A stretch of 64,000 nt of DNA from Candidatus Methylobacter oryzae. GTDB lineage: Bacteria > Pseudomonadota > Gammaproteobacteria > Methylococcales > Methylomonadaceae. A program made the position numbers and the translations under genes. Under the pieces are notes generated by a model. The model was not told the DNA's origin. It was given only the letters and a program-made list of their open reading frames with translations, and searched no databases. Of this stretch, positions 8,519 through 17,956 are shown piece by piece. The stretch spans positions 264-64,263 of the forward strand of contig NZ_RYFG02000010.1 of NCBI RefSeq assembly GCF_003994235.2, in the 5' to 3' direction. The stretch's first letter is position 1. Each line of letters begins with the position of its first letter.

Positions 8519-9346
8519 TTAATATCCATGGGTAATCGATCGTAATTCGGGCAACGACCCCGGCAAACGCACAACCTCGGATTCAACCTGTCCATCCGCA
8601 TACAGCTCTATTAACCGATAACCCGGAGCCGTTTCGCTGACGCTGAAATCGGGGGCTTCGGGCGTAAATTGAAAGCATGTAGAAGGCGCTCCCAATATCC
8701 GAAGAGTTGATGTTCTCACATCCATAACCTGATGAATATGTCCGGTAGTTATAACTTTTACTTGCGGATATTTAGCCGTTATCGCCAATAACTCTTGGCT
8801 GTTTTCTATGATCATCGCGTCCATCCAGGGACTTTTAGTTTCCAGAAGATGATGATGGACAGCGATAAGTGCATGACGATCCGGGATTTTAATCAAACAC
8901 TCTTCGAGAAACGCCAATTCTTCTTCCGCTAAACGACCACCCGCTTCCCCAGGTATTTGACTATTCAGGCTAATGAGTTGCCAGTTATCCAGAATAACCT
9001 GTTTGCGGCAGTTTACCTTGTCGGTGTTTAAGACCCGCTGCATCAGCTCATAGTCATCATGGTTGCCGGGCAGGCAAATGCATGGCGTCCGGTAAGGCTC
9101 AAGGCTGCTCAAAATGCGCCGGTAACTTTCCGGACAAGGCTCCTGTGCCAAATCGCCGGTAAACAAAATCAAATCGAAATACGGCTTTTCAGCAAGAGCC
9201 TGTCGTGAGCTCAGCCGAAAAGCCTGCTCAAGACAGGCATGAAAATAATGCTCGGTATTAATGCCCAACAATTTGCCATCCGGCTCTTTCATGATATGCG
9301 AATCGGATAATTGCAGGATTGATATACTGGCGGGATTATTCATCAT
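8519..9346 (-). CDS. cpdA: 3',5'-cyclic AMP phosphodiesterase CpdA
   Basis: A 275-residue cytoplasmic metallophosphoesterase that hydrolyses cAMP. All five metal-site motifs are present: DSH at 15-17, GDLAQ at 64-68, GNHDD at 94-98, HHH at 164-166 and GHIH at 202-205. PGEAGGRL and APSTCFQF are typical of CpdA (Icc) and not of generic calcineurin-like enzymes. Length equals E. coli CpdA (275). The start is the first of two adjacent ATG codons, 9 bp after the argA stop, so the two are probably cotranscribed. Confidence 0.92.
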   Translation of the reverse strand: MMNNPASISILQLSDSHIMKEPDGKLLGINTEHYFHACLEQAFRLSSRQALAEKPYFDLILFTGDLAQEPCPESYRRILSSLEPYRTPCICLPGNHDDYELMQRVLNTDKVNCRKQVILDNWQLISLNSQIPGEAGGRLAEEELAFLEECLIKIPDRHALIAVHHHLLETKSPWMDAMIIENSQELLAITAKYPQVKVITTGHIHQVMDVRTSTLRILGAPSTCFQFTPEAPDFSVSETAPGYRLIELYADGQVESEVVRLPGSLPELRSITHGY

Positions 9347-9355
9347 GGCAAGCCT

Positions 9356-10708
9356 TTACGTCATGTCTTTACAGAGAATTTTGGAATTTCTTTGTGGATT
9401 ATATAAAGTCTTAAGTTGATCGGGGAGATCGCTAATGCTTGACGATAAAAAACCCCGTTCAATAAACCAGTGCATCGTTTGCGTAGACAGCACGAATAAC
9501 CTTTTAAGCCGCAGCTCTGCCGCCCTGCGATACACATATTCCAGCATCCGGTTACCCCGATGCGAACCGCGGTAATCGGCATGCACGGCAAGACAGGCAA
9601 TCGCACCGAAACGGCCTTGCAGATCCGGGTGCAAAGCCATGCAACCGATAATCAGACCGTCGCGCTCTATGACGATATAGTCGGCAATTTCCATTTCAAT
9701 TTTTTCCCGCGAGCGTTTGGCTAATTTGCCTTGCTGTTCCAGCGGCTTGATCAATTCCAGTATGCCGCCGATGTCGTTCAACGTTGCCGGACGCAATTCT
9801 TCAAAAGCCGTTGAGCTGATCAGCGTACCTATGCCGTCGCGGCTGAATAACTCAAGCAACAACGCGCCGTCTATGGCCCGGTTAATTAAATGTACGCGAT
9901 CAATACCGGACTGGCAGCTTTGCATCGCGGCTTTCAGCGGCAAGCTGATACTGGTGGATATGTCCGAATGTTGCTGTAAGAAAGTGCCGGCTTCGGCGGT
10001 GGTCATTTGCTGGATTTGTTCGCCGTTATCGGGATTACAGCAGCTTTGTTCAGTCAATAAAACCAGTTTTTCGGCTTTTAACGCAATTGAAACCGCCGTC
10101 GCAACTTGTTCGGCCGACAGATTAAAGACTTCGCCGCTTGGCGAATAACCGACCGGCGAGATCAACACCACATTGTCCTGGTCGAGTTGCTGGTGAATGG
10201 CGGCGCTGTCGATGCGGCGAACCTCGCCGGTATGACAATAGTCGATGCCGTCAATCACGCCTATCGGTTTGGCGACGACAAAATTGCCTGAGGCCACCTT
10301 GATTTTTGCGCCAGCCATCGGCGAATTAGCCAGCCCCATCGATAACAGCGCCTCAATTTCGACGCGGACCAAGCCGGCGGCTTCTTTCACGCATTGCAAC
10401 GCGATGTCGTCGGTAATGCGCAAATTATTATGGAAACGAGCCGGAACGTCGAGCTTCGCAAGACGCTGGTCGATCTGCGGGCGTATGCCGTGAACCAAAA
10501 CGAGACGAATGCCGAGGCTGTTAAGCAGCGCGAAGTCGTGGACATGATGATCGAAATCGTCAGCCAACACGGCTTCGCCGCCGAACGAGATGACGAAAGT
10601 TTTGTTGCGGTGGGCGTGGATGTATGGGGATGAGTCCCTGAACCAGCTGACGAAAGATTTTTGTGAGTCCATGACTATTTGATTGATGAGTGATTGATTT
10701 CCTTTCAT
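9356..10708 (-). CDS. argA: N-acetylglutamate synthase (amino-acid kinase plus GNAT domains)
   Basis: A 450-residue ArgA that makes N-acetylglutamate from glutamate and acetyl-CoA, the first step of arginine synthesis. Residues about 25-290 are the amino-acid-kinase-like domain (KTFVISFGGEAVL, LGIRLVLVHGIRPQID), which normally holds the arginine feedback site. About 305-445 is the GNAT domain with the acetyl-CoA loop YRGSHRGNRML. The end-to-end match is to the gammaproteobacterial two-domain form (E. coli 443). The ATG at 10708 has GGGTGGA in front, while an inner ATG at 10672 lacks a site. argF and argD lie about 2-4 kb upstream on the same strand, separated by a toxin-antitoxin pair and an abi relic. 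Confidence 0.93.
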   Translation of the reverse strand: MKGNQSLINQIVMDSQKSFVSWFRDSSPYIHAHRNKTFVISFGGEAVLADDFDHHVHDFALLNSLGIRLVLVHGIRPQIDQRLAKLDVPARFHNNLRITDDIALQCVKEAAGLVRVEIEALLSMGLANSPMAGAKIKVASGNFVVAKPIGVIDGIDYCHTGEVRRIDSAAIHQQLDQDNVVLISPVGYSPSGEVFNLSAEQVATAVSIALKAEKLVLLTEQSCCNPDNGEQIQQMTTAEAGTFLQQHSDISTSISLPLKAAMQSCQSGIDRVHLINRAIDGALLLELFSRDGIGTLISSTAFEELRPATLNDIGGILELIKPLEQQGKLAKRSREKIEMEIADYIVIERDGLIIGCMALHPDLQGRFGAIACLAVHADYRGSHRGNRMLEYVYRRAAELRLKRLFVLSTQTMHWFIERGFLSSSISDLPDQLKTLYNPQRNSKILCKDMT

Positions 10709-10729
10709 CAGTCCACCCAGAATTACTCG

Positions 10730-11020
10730 TTATTTTCGAGATTGCCAATAATTGGGCTGTTTTCTTAAATGCATGATCGCAATTATTTCTAACAGATCCG
10801 GCTTTATTCTAAAAATGACTGCATAAGGAAAATGTAACAAACGACATTTTCTAATATCGTCATCTATCTTTCGGTACAGTAGCGGGTTTCGGCATGCTCT
10901 GTTAATCGCGTCTTGCACTGCCTCAATAAAGCGCTTTTCTAAACCCACTTGTTGTTGCTTGTAAAACAGAATCGTTTGTTCCAACTCCTCTTGTGCTTGA
11001 GGGTGCAGAAAAAACTTCAT
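10730..11020 (-). CDS. RelE/ParE-superfamily toxin
   Basis: A 96-residue protein with the ParE/RelE pattern: PQAQEELEQTILFYKQQQVGLEKRFIEAVQDAI at the N-terminus, a basic middle (YRKIDDDIRKCRLLHFPYAVIFRI) and a short C-terminal strand with IIAIMHLRKQPNYW. Toxins of this fold cut mRNA on the ribosome or poison gyrase, and the FPYAVIFRI type leans toward ParE. It overlaps the upstream antitoxin gene by 4 bp (ATGA), the standard arrangement in which the antitoxin is translated first. The frame is intact, so it may be active. Confidence 0.9.
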   Translation of the reverse strand: MKFFLHPQAQEELEQTILFYKQQQVGLEKRFIEAVQDAINRACRNPLLYRKIDDDIRKCRLLHFPYAVIFRIKPDLLEIIAIMHLRKQPNYWQSRK

Positions 11021-11241
11021 AAATAGCGTCGTTTCAGCTCGGCCATGACTTGCTCACCATCAACCAATACCGAAGGATCTGCATCTATTTCTTTACAACG
11101 CTTTTGTATTTCCTGCTGCCATTCTTCTGAAACGATGAAGTCTTCTTCGTAATCCAAGCTTTCAAGCAATATTTCCGCGATATAGGCCCTTGAGGCAGGG
11201 GCGAGTTTTAATGCTTGTTCGGTAATTGTTTCTATATTCAT
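11017..11241 (-). CDS. Antitoxin of the addiction-module component family
   Basis: A 74-residue acidic protein of the family named putative addiction module component (TIGR02574 type). It has a helical N-terminus with LKLAPASRAYIAEILLESLD, a central acidic EEWQQEIQKRCKEIDADP and the terminal VDGEQVMAELKRRYL typical of partners of ParE/RelE toxins. It precedes the toxin and overlaps it by 4 bp. It probably neutralises the toxin and represses the pair, although no DNA-binding domain is obvious by eye. Confidence 0.9.
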   Translation of the reverse strand: MNIETITEQALKLAPASRAYIAEILLESLDYEEDFIVSEEWQQEIQKRCKEIDADPSVLVDGEQVMAELKRRYL

Positions 11242-11305
11242 AAATCACCTCTAATTTTGCAAGCTCACCAACCCTGAGCCCGCATAAAAAGTACGACAGC
11301 ATACC

Positions 11306-11860
11306 CTACTTGATTGAATTGCCGTAAGCACCGTTGCCATACAAGTTTGGATGCGTTTCAGATTGAAATAATTCCTTTTTAGGAAGAGTTTTGAGTAATG
11401 CAAACTCTTCAATCAAAGATTTGAAATTTTCATTACTCAAATGACTTAGCGCATTGTAGAACAAAAGAAGAAACTCCTGACTGGATAGTTGCTCCCTGAC
11501 AATGTTTGTATAGAAATGTTTATCGGAGACATTACTATTTTTTACAAGATTTTATGATGTTGTACAGCATCCTAAAATAGTGTCCAAGCTCGTATTGATG
11601 TTCTAAGTAAAACCAATCATAGAGTTCATTAAAACATTTACGCCCCTTGATTACTTCTGTATCCGCATCATATTCATCTGGTAATCGAATAGGTGATCCT
11701 TTTCCATCGTGTACATATGAGGAATAAGTGCCATAGTTTCGATTGAATTGATAATCTCATTAAACAACGTCAGCATTTGAAAAAATGGAGTCTCAAATTG
11801 TTGTTTCTCTAATACCGTATTTTGTTTTTGAAATGACTCTGCTGATAATCTTAGTGTTGT
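11306..11860 (-). pseudogene. Decayed AbiC-like phage abortive-infection gene
   Basis: Minus-strand pieces in at least two frames match the putative phage abortive infection (putAbiC) family. The first piece reads SAESFQKQNTVLEKQQFETPFFQ and LFNEIINSI, the usual coiled stretch and FFQ-L-HN-I motif. After a frameshift near 11735 the next reads GRKCFNELYDWFY and ELGHYFRMLYNIIK, the second family signature. A stop (TAG near 11536) follows, but the frame continues as a recognisable C-terminal tail, ending at 11306. The N-terminal membrane part is missing and is replaced at about 11860 by a repeat-like sequence. The gene is broken by truncation, frameshift and stop. It lies next to an intact toxin-antitoxin pair, as if part of an old defence cluster. 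Confidence 0.75.
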
Positions 11861-11935
11861 AGACCGGTTCGAGCAGTAGCGAGAACCGGCGTTTCCAGCA
11901 AAACGATACTCGTTTCGCCGAAAAATTTTGCCTTG
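11861..11935. repeat. Candidate REP-like element
   Basis: A G+C-rich block between the abi relic and the YgiM-like gene. It contains ACCGGTTCGAG and CGAGAACCGG, an imperfect inverted repeat (CCGGTTC/GAACCGG), followed by AACGATACTCGTTTCG. The relic's reading frame breaks off where this block begins. I have only one copy in the window, so calling it a dispersed repeat is an inference from its look. Confidence 0.35.
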
Positions 11936-11936
11936 A

Positions 11937-12608
11937 TCAGTACGAATCCCAACTGCTCCTACTACGCCGCCAGCTGAGCTTAGGTAAGATAAATCCCAGG
12001 ATAACACCGATAAGGGATAAGATACCGCCGTATAAAAACCAGTCTTGGTTAGCCGTGTCTTGCAAGGCCTGATTCTCAAGCTTGAATTGTTGCAATTCAC
12101 GTTCAACATTAACGACGCGCTCTTGAAGCTCATCGCGTTGGTTTTTTAACTCTATCGTGCTGGCTGCGGTTTTTTTCAGCTCACTAAGTTCCCGGCTCAA
12201 TTGGTCGCGTTCCGACGCCAACGACTGCTCAAGCGTTGTGCCCGGCGTAATGGAATCTTTGACTGTCGCCAATTCAGACTTGAGCGTGGCATTTTCAGCC
12301 TGTAACGCCGCTAGATTTTTATTAGCCGTATCCAGTTGAGTCCGGCTGGGCAGTTCCTTCATGGTGTTACGGATCGGCATGTAACCTTCGGTGCCGTCAT
12401 GCAGGCGAACATGAGAAAAACCGGTGATTTTATTTTCTTCAATGACCGTAAGCGGGGTGCCGGTCGGGAGTAGTTTTACAACTTTACTGCTGTTATTTTC
12501 TTCGCTCCTGAGCGATAAATTCAAATTGTCAGTAACATAGACGGTTTCGGCTTGGGCTGAACCAGCGGTTACCAGTAAGATAAAAAACGAGCTGAGTATT
12601 TTTTTCAC
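11937..12608 (-). CDS. SH3-domain envelope protein, YgiM-like (TIGR04211 type)
   Basis: From GTG at 12608 this is a 223-residue protein. Residues 1-20 are a signal peptide (KKILSSFFILLVTAGSAQA). Next comes a bacterial SH3 domain (ETVYVTDNLNLSLRS to GYMPIRNTM), then a long coiled coil (about 90-185, Leu/Glu/Gln-rich), a single C-terminal transmembrane segment (WFLYGGILSLIGVILGFILP) and a basic tail. That is the domain order of E. coli YgiM (206 residues). A longer open frame reaches into argF but would bury the signal peptide, so the GTG is preferred. It sits 88 bp downstream of argF on the same strand. Its role is unknown beyond probable cell-wall association. Confidence 0.85.
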   Translation of the reverse strand: MKKILSSFFILLVTAGSAQAETVYVTDNLNLSLRSEENNSSKVVKLLPTGTPLTVIEENKITGFSHVRLHDGTEGYMPIRNTMKELPSRTQLDTANKNLAALQAENATLKSELATVKDSITPGTTLEQSLASERDQLSRELSELKKTAASTIELKNQRDELQERVVNVERELQQFKLENQALQDTANQDWFLYGGILSLIGVILGFILPKLSWRRSRSSWDSY

Positions 12609-12660
12609 TTGAATCTCTATTATTGGTCGTATCACGACTGTCAGGAATGGCTGAAGTGCC

Positions 12661-12682
12661 GCAACCGGCGAAAAACCGGTGC
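12661..12682 (-). terminator. Hairpin after argF
   Basis: ACCGG (12664-12668) pairs with CCGGT (12676-12680) across a 7-nt loop rich in A on this strand (T in the transcript). GC pairs extend it around a bulge. No U tract follows, so termination would be weak. It lies between the argF stop and the YgiM-like start. Confidence 0.3.
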
Positions 12683-12696
12683 AGCTAAACTTAATT

Positions 12697-13605
12697 CTAA
12701 CGTGATTTCTTGCACAGCAGAAATTCCAGCAATGCCTTTTGTGCATGCAGGCGATTTTCAGCTTCATCAAAGATAACGCTTTGATTACCGTCAATCACAT
12801 CGCCACTGACCTCTTCGCCGCGATGAGCCGGCAAACAATGCATAAACAACGCATCGTGATTTGCAGCTTTCATGACTTCAGCATTGACCTGATAGTCTTT
12901 AAACGCTATTTCGCGTTGTTTTTGTTCTTCTTCCTGCCCCATGCTGGCCCATACGTCGGTGACGATCAGGTCCGAGTCTTGGGCTGCAGCCAACGGTGTA
13001 TCGAAGAATCTGACACGATCCCCGGCGGCCTCGACGATCGAAGCTAACGGCCGGTAATCATCCGGACAGGCAATATGCAACGTAAAATCCAACACCATGG
13101 CCGCATGAATATAAGAGTGGCACATATTATTGCCGTCGCCGATCCAGGTAACTGTTTTGCCTTTAATATCGCCGCGATGTTCAAAATAAGTCTGCATGTC
13201 CGCCAGCAATTGGCAAGGATGCTGAAGGTCGGTCAAGCCGTTGATTACCGGAACACTCGAATACTCGGCGAACGTAGTTACCGTTTCGTGTTTATCGGTT
13301 CGAAGCATGATGCAATCGACCATGCTGGAGATGACTTTGGCGCTGTCTTTTAACGGCTCTCCGCGCCCCAATTGGGTATCCCTGGGCGATAAAAACAGTG
13401 CGCTACCGCCGAAGTGGCTCATTCCCGATTCAAATGAAATGCGGGTGCGCGTCGACGATTTTTCAAAAATCATCGCCAGGACTTGTCCTTTTAACGGTTG
13501 ATAATTGGGATCGCGGTTGTGTTTTAAAACGATGCCTCTGTCGATCAAGCTGCGAAATTCGTCGCCGGATAAGTCAAGCAGGCTGATGAAATGTCTAGGA
13601 TTCAT
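12697..13605 (-). CDS. argF: Ornithine carbamoyltransferase
   Basis: A 302-residue cytoplasmic enzyme joining ornithine and carbamoyl phosphate to citrulline. Carbamoyl-phosphate loop SSTRTR is at 50-55, HPCQ at 129-132 and the ornithine/Cys loop [10 protein letters not shown] at 256-265, all intact. Length matches the anabolic family (300-335). It overlaps the 3' end of argD by 11 bp, so the two are translated together as an arginine operon. There is no sign of the catabolic arc gene context. Confidence 0.95.
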   Translation of the reverse strand: MNPRHFISLLDLSGDEFRSLIDRGIVLKHNRDPNYQPLKGQVLAMIFEKSSTRTRISFESGMSHFGGSALFLSPRDTQLGRGEPLKDSAKVISSMVDCIMLRTDKHETVTTFAEYSSVPVINGLTDLQHPCQLLADMQTYFEHRGDIKGKTVTWIGDGNNMCHSYIHAAMVLDFTLHIACPDDYRPLASIVEAAGDRVRFFDTPLAAAQDSDLIVTDVWASMGQEEEQKQREIAFKDYQVNAEVMKAANHDALFMHCLPAHRGEEVSGDVIDGNQSVIFDEAENRLHAQKALLEFLLCKKSR

Positions 13606-14782
13606 AGGGTATGTCTATATGCTTAACAATAAGCGCCGATAAAGTTTCTACAAGTTGAGTGATTTGTTGGTCATCAATAATTAACGGCGGCAGCAAGCGA
13701 ATGGTTTTCTCGCTGGTGACGTTAATCAATAAATTATTTTGTAAGGCTGCCTGCACAAGCTCCGCGCATGGACGGTCGAGTTCGATACCGATCATCATGC
13801 CTTTATGACGAATATCGACAATATGCGTATTGCCTTGTAAACGTTTCTTAAATGCCGAGCAGATCGCATCGCCTTTTTGCGTAGCTTGCTCGATCAGGTT
13901 TTCAGCATCTAAAGTTGCCAATACCGCTAAAGCAGCACTACACGCTAACGGATTGCCGCCAAAAGTAGAACCGTGGTTACCGGCAGTGAACAGCTTGGCT
14001 GCTTTGCCTCGTGCAAGACAGGCGCCGATCGGTACGCCGTTACCCAATGCTTTAGCCAACGTACAGACATCGGGAAGTATGCCGTTATGCTGAAAAGCAA
14101 GGAACTTACCGGTGCGCCCCACGCCGGTCTGGATTTCATCAAGCATCATCAACAAGTCATGCCGGTCGCATAGACTACGTATTTGGTTAAGGTAATCGGC
14201 AGCCGGAATATTAACGCCGCCCTCCCCTTGAACCGGTTCAAGCAAAATAGCGGCGACATTCTTATGCTGTTCAAGCGCTTGCTCGATCGCGTTGACGTCG
14301 TTGTACGGCACGCGAATAAAGCCTTCAACCAAAGGCTCAAAACCTTGCTGGATTTTAGCGTTACCGGTGGCACTTAATGTAGCCAGCGTGCGGCCATGGA
14401 AGCTTTTTTCCATAACAATAATCGCAGGCTTTTCTATGCCTTGCTCGTGGCCGTATTTACGCGCCAGTTTGATTGCCGCTTCATTAGCCTCGGCACCGGA
14501 ATTACAAAAAAACACGTTGTCCATGCCGCTTTTTTCGGTCAGCCGGTCGGCTAACTGTTCCTGTACGGCAATACCGTACAGGTTAGAGGTATGCACCAAT
14601 TTTTCGCTTTGTTTACAAATGGCTTGATGCACGGCAGGGTGAGCATGGCCCAAGCTGCATACCGCTATACCGGATACCGCATCCAGATAGCGATTATTGT
14701 TTTGATCAAACAACCATGCGCCTTCTCCCCGTTCAAAGGAAATGGGTAAACGTCCATAAGTTGGCATAATGTGGCTAGTCAT
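13595..14782 (-). CDS. argD: Acetylornithine / succinyldiaminopimelate aminotransferase
   Basis: A 395-residue class III PLP aminotransferase that converts N-acetylglutamate semialdehyde to N-acetylornithine, usually also serving lysine synthesis. Visible are [18 protein letters not shown] at 94-111, the cofactor Asp in [12 protein letters not shown] (214-225) and the Schiff-base Lys244 in [13 protein letters not shown]. Length equals the E. coli enzyme class (about 400). First gene of the argD-argF unit, starting 115 bp after hemF on the same strand. That gap is long enough for its own promoter. Confidence 0.94.
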   Translation of the reverse strand: MTSHIMPTYGRLPISFERGEGAWLFDQNNNRYLDAVSGIAVCSLGHAHPAVHQAICKQSEKLVHTSNLYGIAVQEQLADRLTEKSGMDNVFFCNSGAEANEAAIKLARKYGHEQGIEKPAIIVMEKSFHGRTLATLSATGNAKIQQGFEPLVEGFIRVPYNDVNAIEQALEQHKNVAAILLEPVQGEGGVNIPAADYLNQIRSLCDRHDLLMMLDEIQTGVGRTGKFLAFQHNGILPDVCTLAKALGNGVPIGACLARGKAAKLFTAGNHGSTFGGNPLACSAALAVLATLDAENLIEQATQKGDAICSAFKKRLQGNTHIVDIRHKGMMIGIELDRPCAELVQAALQNNLLINVTSEKTIRLLPPLIIDDQQITQLVETLSALIVKHIDIPYES

Positions 14783-14897
14783 TGATTCCGTCTATCACGA
14801 ATAAATAGGCGACAAACTACCGCCCATTAAAAAAACGCTCGATTATAGGTTTCAATGAGTTATCAGGCAAGTTCTAATGAAGAGGCAGAGAGTCTGT

Positions 14898-15833
<936 letters not shown>

Positions 15834-16033
15834 TTAAATGCCGGCCATTAGCAAATTCAGGACCGCAAACTATCGCTGCCCAACGTGCCAAACCGGCCAA
15901 AGCATTATCATGATCGCTATATTCTCTGTGCATTTGAAGAATTTAACAATTAGAAAAACAGACCGTAGCGTATACTTTCTATCGAAAATATCCTGAAAAG
16001 CAATTTAACAACCATAAAATCGAGAGGACAAAG

Positions 16034-16429
16034 ATGATAAAAGCACAAGCTATCAAATCGATGGGATTTATTCTGACAGCACTTACAACGCTATTCTTCT
16101 GCACCACACAAGGCGTTTCAGCCCAAGAAAAAACCAGCCTGAATAGAACCGCATTATTAGAAAAAAAACTGGAACTCCCCACCCCAAACATCACTACCAA
16201 AGTAATACGTATTGCTTTCCCGCCGGCATTTAAATCGCATTGGCATACTCATGAAGGACAAGGACCTCGTTATGTGATTAAAGGTACGCTAAAAGTTATT
16301 GAAGGCGGCAAGACCAACACTTATTCCGCCGGTGAAGTTTTTTGGGAAACGGGCGAATTGATGTCGATAGAAAACGTTACTGACGACGCCGCTGAACTTA
16401 TTATTTTTGAACTGGCGCCGGCTAAATAA
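16034..16429 (+). CDS. Secreted cupin-domain protein
   Basis: A 131-residue protein with an N-terminal signal peptide (hydrophobic core ILTALTTLFFCTTQGVSAQ, cleavage near residue 30) and one small cupin barrel. HWHTHEGQGPRYVIKGTLKVIEGG is the first metal motif; two His and a Glu are in place. YSAGEVFWETG begins the second motif, but its usual His is not evident, so metal binding may be partial. AGAGGACAAAG before the ATG is the binding site. It precedes an EamA transporter on the same strand. The substrate is unknown. Confidence 0.8.
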   Translation: MIKAQAIKSMGFILTALTTLFFCTTQGVSAQEKTSLNRTALLEKKLELPTPNITTKVIRIAFPPAFKSHWHTHEGQGPRYVIKGTLKVIEGGKTNTYSAGEVFWETGELMSIENVTDDAAELIIFELAPAK

Positions 16430-16497
16430 CCTATGATGAATGAGACTATCGAAAATCCAATGCCATCATCTTTCTTTGCCCCATCCGGTTCGGATTG

Positions 16498-17403
16498 ATG
16501 CGTATACTTTTCGCTTATGTCACTATTATTTTGCTTTGGTCGACGACGCCGCTGGCAATTAAATGGAGTGTTGAAGGACCGGGGTTTCTATTCGGAGTAA
16601 CTAGCCGAATGGCAATCGGTACGGCCTGCGTCGTGTTATTGCTGATCGTGTCCGGACAACGCCTGGCTTGGCATCGAAAAGCAATCATGACCTATCTTGC
16701 CGTTGCAGTGCAGATTTACGGATCGATGCTGGTCGTGTATTGGGCGGCGCCCTATATTCCTTCCGGCTGGATTTCAGTGATATTCGGTCTTTTACCGTTG
16801 ATGACGGCTATATTGGCGGCAATCTGGTTAAAGGAGCGGAGCCTGACGCCGGGAAACCTGCTGGCCTATATCCTCGCCATTAGCGGTTTGTGGATTATGT
16901 TCGGCTCGGCCTTGCAATTGGGATATGACGCAGTGCTGGGCATTATCGGCATACTGATCGCTACATTTTTGCAGGCTGTCAGTTCGGTCTGGGTCAAGCG
17001 CGTCGACGGCGAAGTTCCCGCTCTATGCCAGGTAGCGGGCGGCCTATTATTATCCCTGGTTGCTTACCTGACGACTTGGACAATATTCGATGGCCGTTGG
17101 CCGGTTGAAATTTCAACGATCAATCTGCTATCCATCTTTTATCTAGGCGTGATAGCGACGCCGGTTGGCTTTATTTTTTATTACTATTTGCTGATCCACC
17201 AGAGCGCAACCAAAGTTGCATTGATTACGTTAATTTCGCCGGTCATGGCTTTACTGTTAGGTCATGCCGTTAATCACGAACCGCTGACACTAAAAATAGT
17301 AACAGGCATTTCGCTAATACTCGGCGCATTACTGATACACGGCCTACTGGATGGGTTAGCAAGCTCAAAACAAACCAAGCTTTCCGATAATACGCCCGAT
17401 TAG
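16498..17403 (+). CDS. EamA/DMT-family inner-membrane transporter
   Basis: A 301-residue protein with about ten hydrophobic segments and two EamA repeats (first half with WSTTPLAIKWSVEGPGFLFG, second half with SSVWVKRVDG to GHAVNHEPLTLKIVTGISLILGALLIHG). This is the pattern of drug/metabolite exporters such as RhtA and YdcZ relatives. The ATG at 16498 is preferred over a TTG one codon earlier. The C-terminus is short and polar. The substrate cannot be told. It follows the cupin gene by 68 bp and may be cotranscribed. Confidence 0.88.
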   Translation: MRILFAYVTIILLWSTTPLAIKWSVEGPGFLFGVTSRMAIGTACVVLLLIVSGQRLAWHRKAIMTYLAVAVQIYGSMLVVYWAAPYIPSGWISVIFGLLPLMTAILAAIWLKERSLTPGNLLAYILAISGLWIMFGSALQLGYDAVLGIIGILIATFLQAVSSVWVKRVDGEVPALCQVAGGLLLSLVAYLTTWTIFDGRWPVEISTINLLSIFYLGVIATPVGFIFYYYLLIHQSATKVALITLISPVMALLLGHAVNHEPLTLKIVTGISLILGALLIHGLLDGLASSKQTKLSDNTPD

Positions 17404-17485
17404 GCATCTATTTTTCAGCTTGGTTTAGCTGCTCTGGCGTTGCAATGAGAAACGGCTTTTATTCCTTGAAGGTGCTCATTCATAG

Positions 17486-17644
17486 CTATATTGCGCCCAT
17501 CAAGACCAGTATCAGTAAGATAATCAGCACCACTCCAAGTCCGCCACTGGGCCCATAACCCCATGCTCGGCTATAAGGCCATGTTGGGATAACTCCGACC
17601 AGCATAAGAATTACAATTATCAGTAAGATTGTGCCTGTTGTCAT
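17486..17644 (-). CDS. Small hydrophobic DUF3309-type peptide
   Basis: A 52-residue gene with AGGAG just before the ATG at 17644. The peptide is two transmembrane segments (TILLIIVILMLVGVIP and GVVLIILLILVLMGAI) joined by WPYSRAWGYGPSGGLG, the invariant pattern of the DUF3309 family. These tiny membrane proteins are common in proteobacteria, often in stress-related settings; the function is not established. It runs opposite to the EamA gene, and their stop codons are 83 bp apart. Confidence 0.85.
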   Translation of the reverse strand: MTTGTILLIIVILMLVGVIPTWPYSRAWGYGPSGGLGVVLIILLILVLMGAI

Positions 17645-17956
17645 GGTAGTTCTCCTGCCAGATAAAAACGTGAAATTGCAACCCGCTATAAAGCGGCATA
17701 CTTCATGTAGCCCCCTAAATGAAATGATATGCTTTTAGCGCCTGATATTTTTCGATTACTCAACACGCGCCCTAACGATTTCGATAGAGACTTGCTCCGA
17801 CGAGAGCCGATAAGGACGTTTTTCCTTAAAAGCAAAAACACTCTATCGGCAAGATCGCACCCAGTCTGTTCGGCGCGGAACATAAATCCATTTACCGCGG
17901 ACGCTTCTATTGAGTTTATCGAGTTTGCGCCGAATTTGAAAACACAGCGTTCCGCG
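17645..17956. other. Gene-free stretch between the DUF3309 gene and the radical SAM gene
   Basis: These 312 bases hold open frames on both strands, but they lack ribosome binding sites, recognisable motifs or a convincing protein composition. It probably contains the DUF3309 promoter and the 3' untranslated region of the radical SAM gene. I see no other structure. Confidence 0.4.

Noticed and set aside
10560-10748. A 62-codon frame spanning the argA start and the toxin stop
   Set aside because: It overlaps two real genes in another frame and has no supporting signal.
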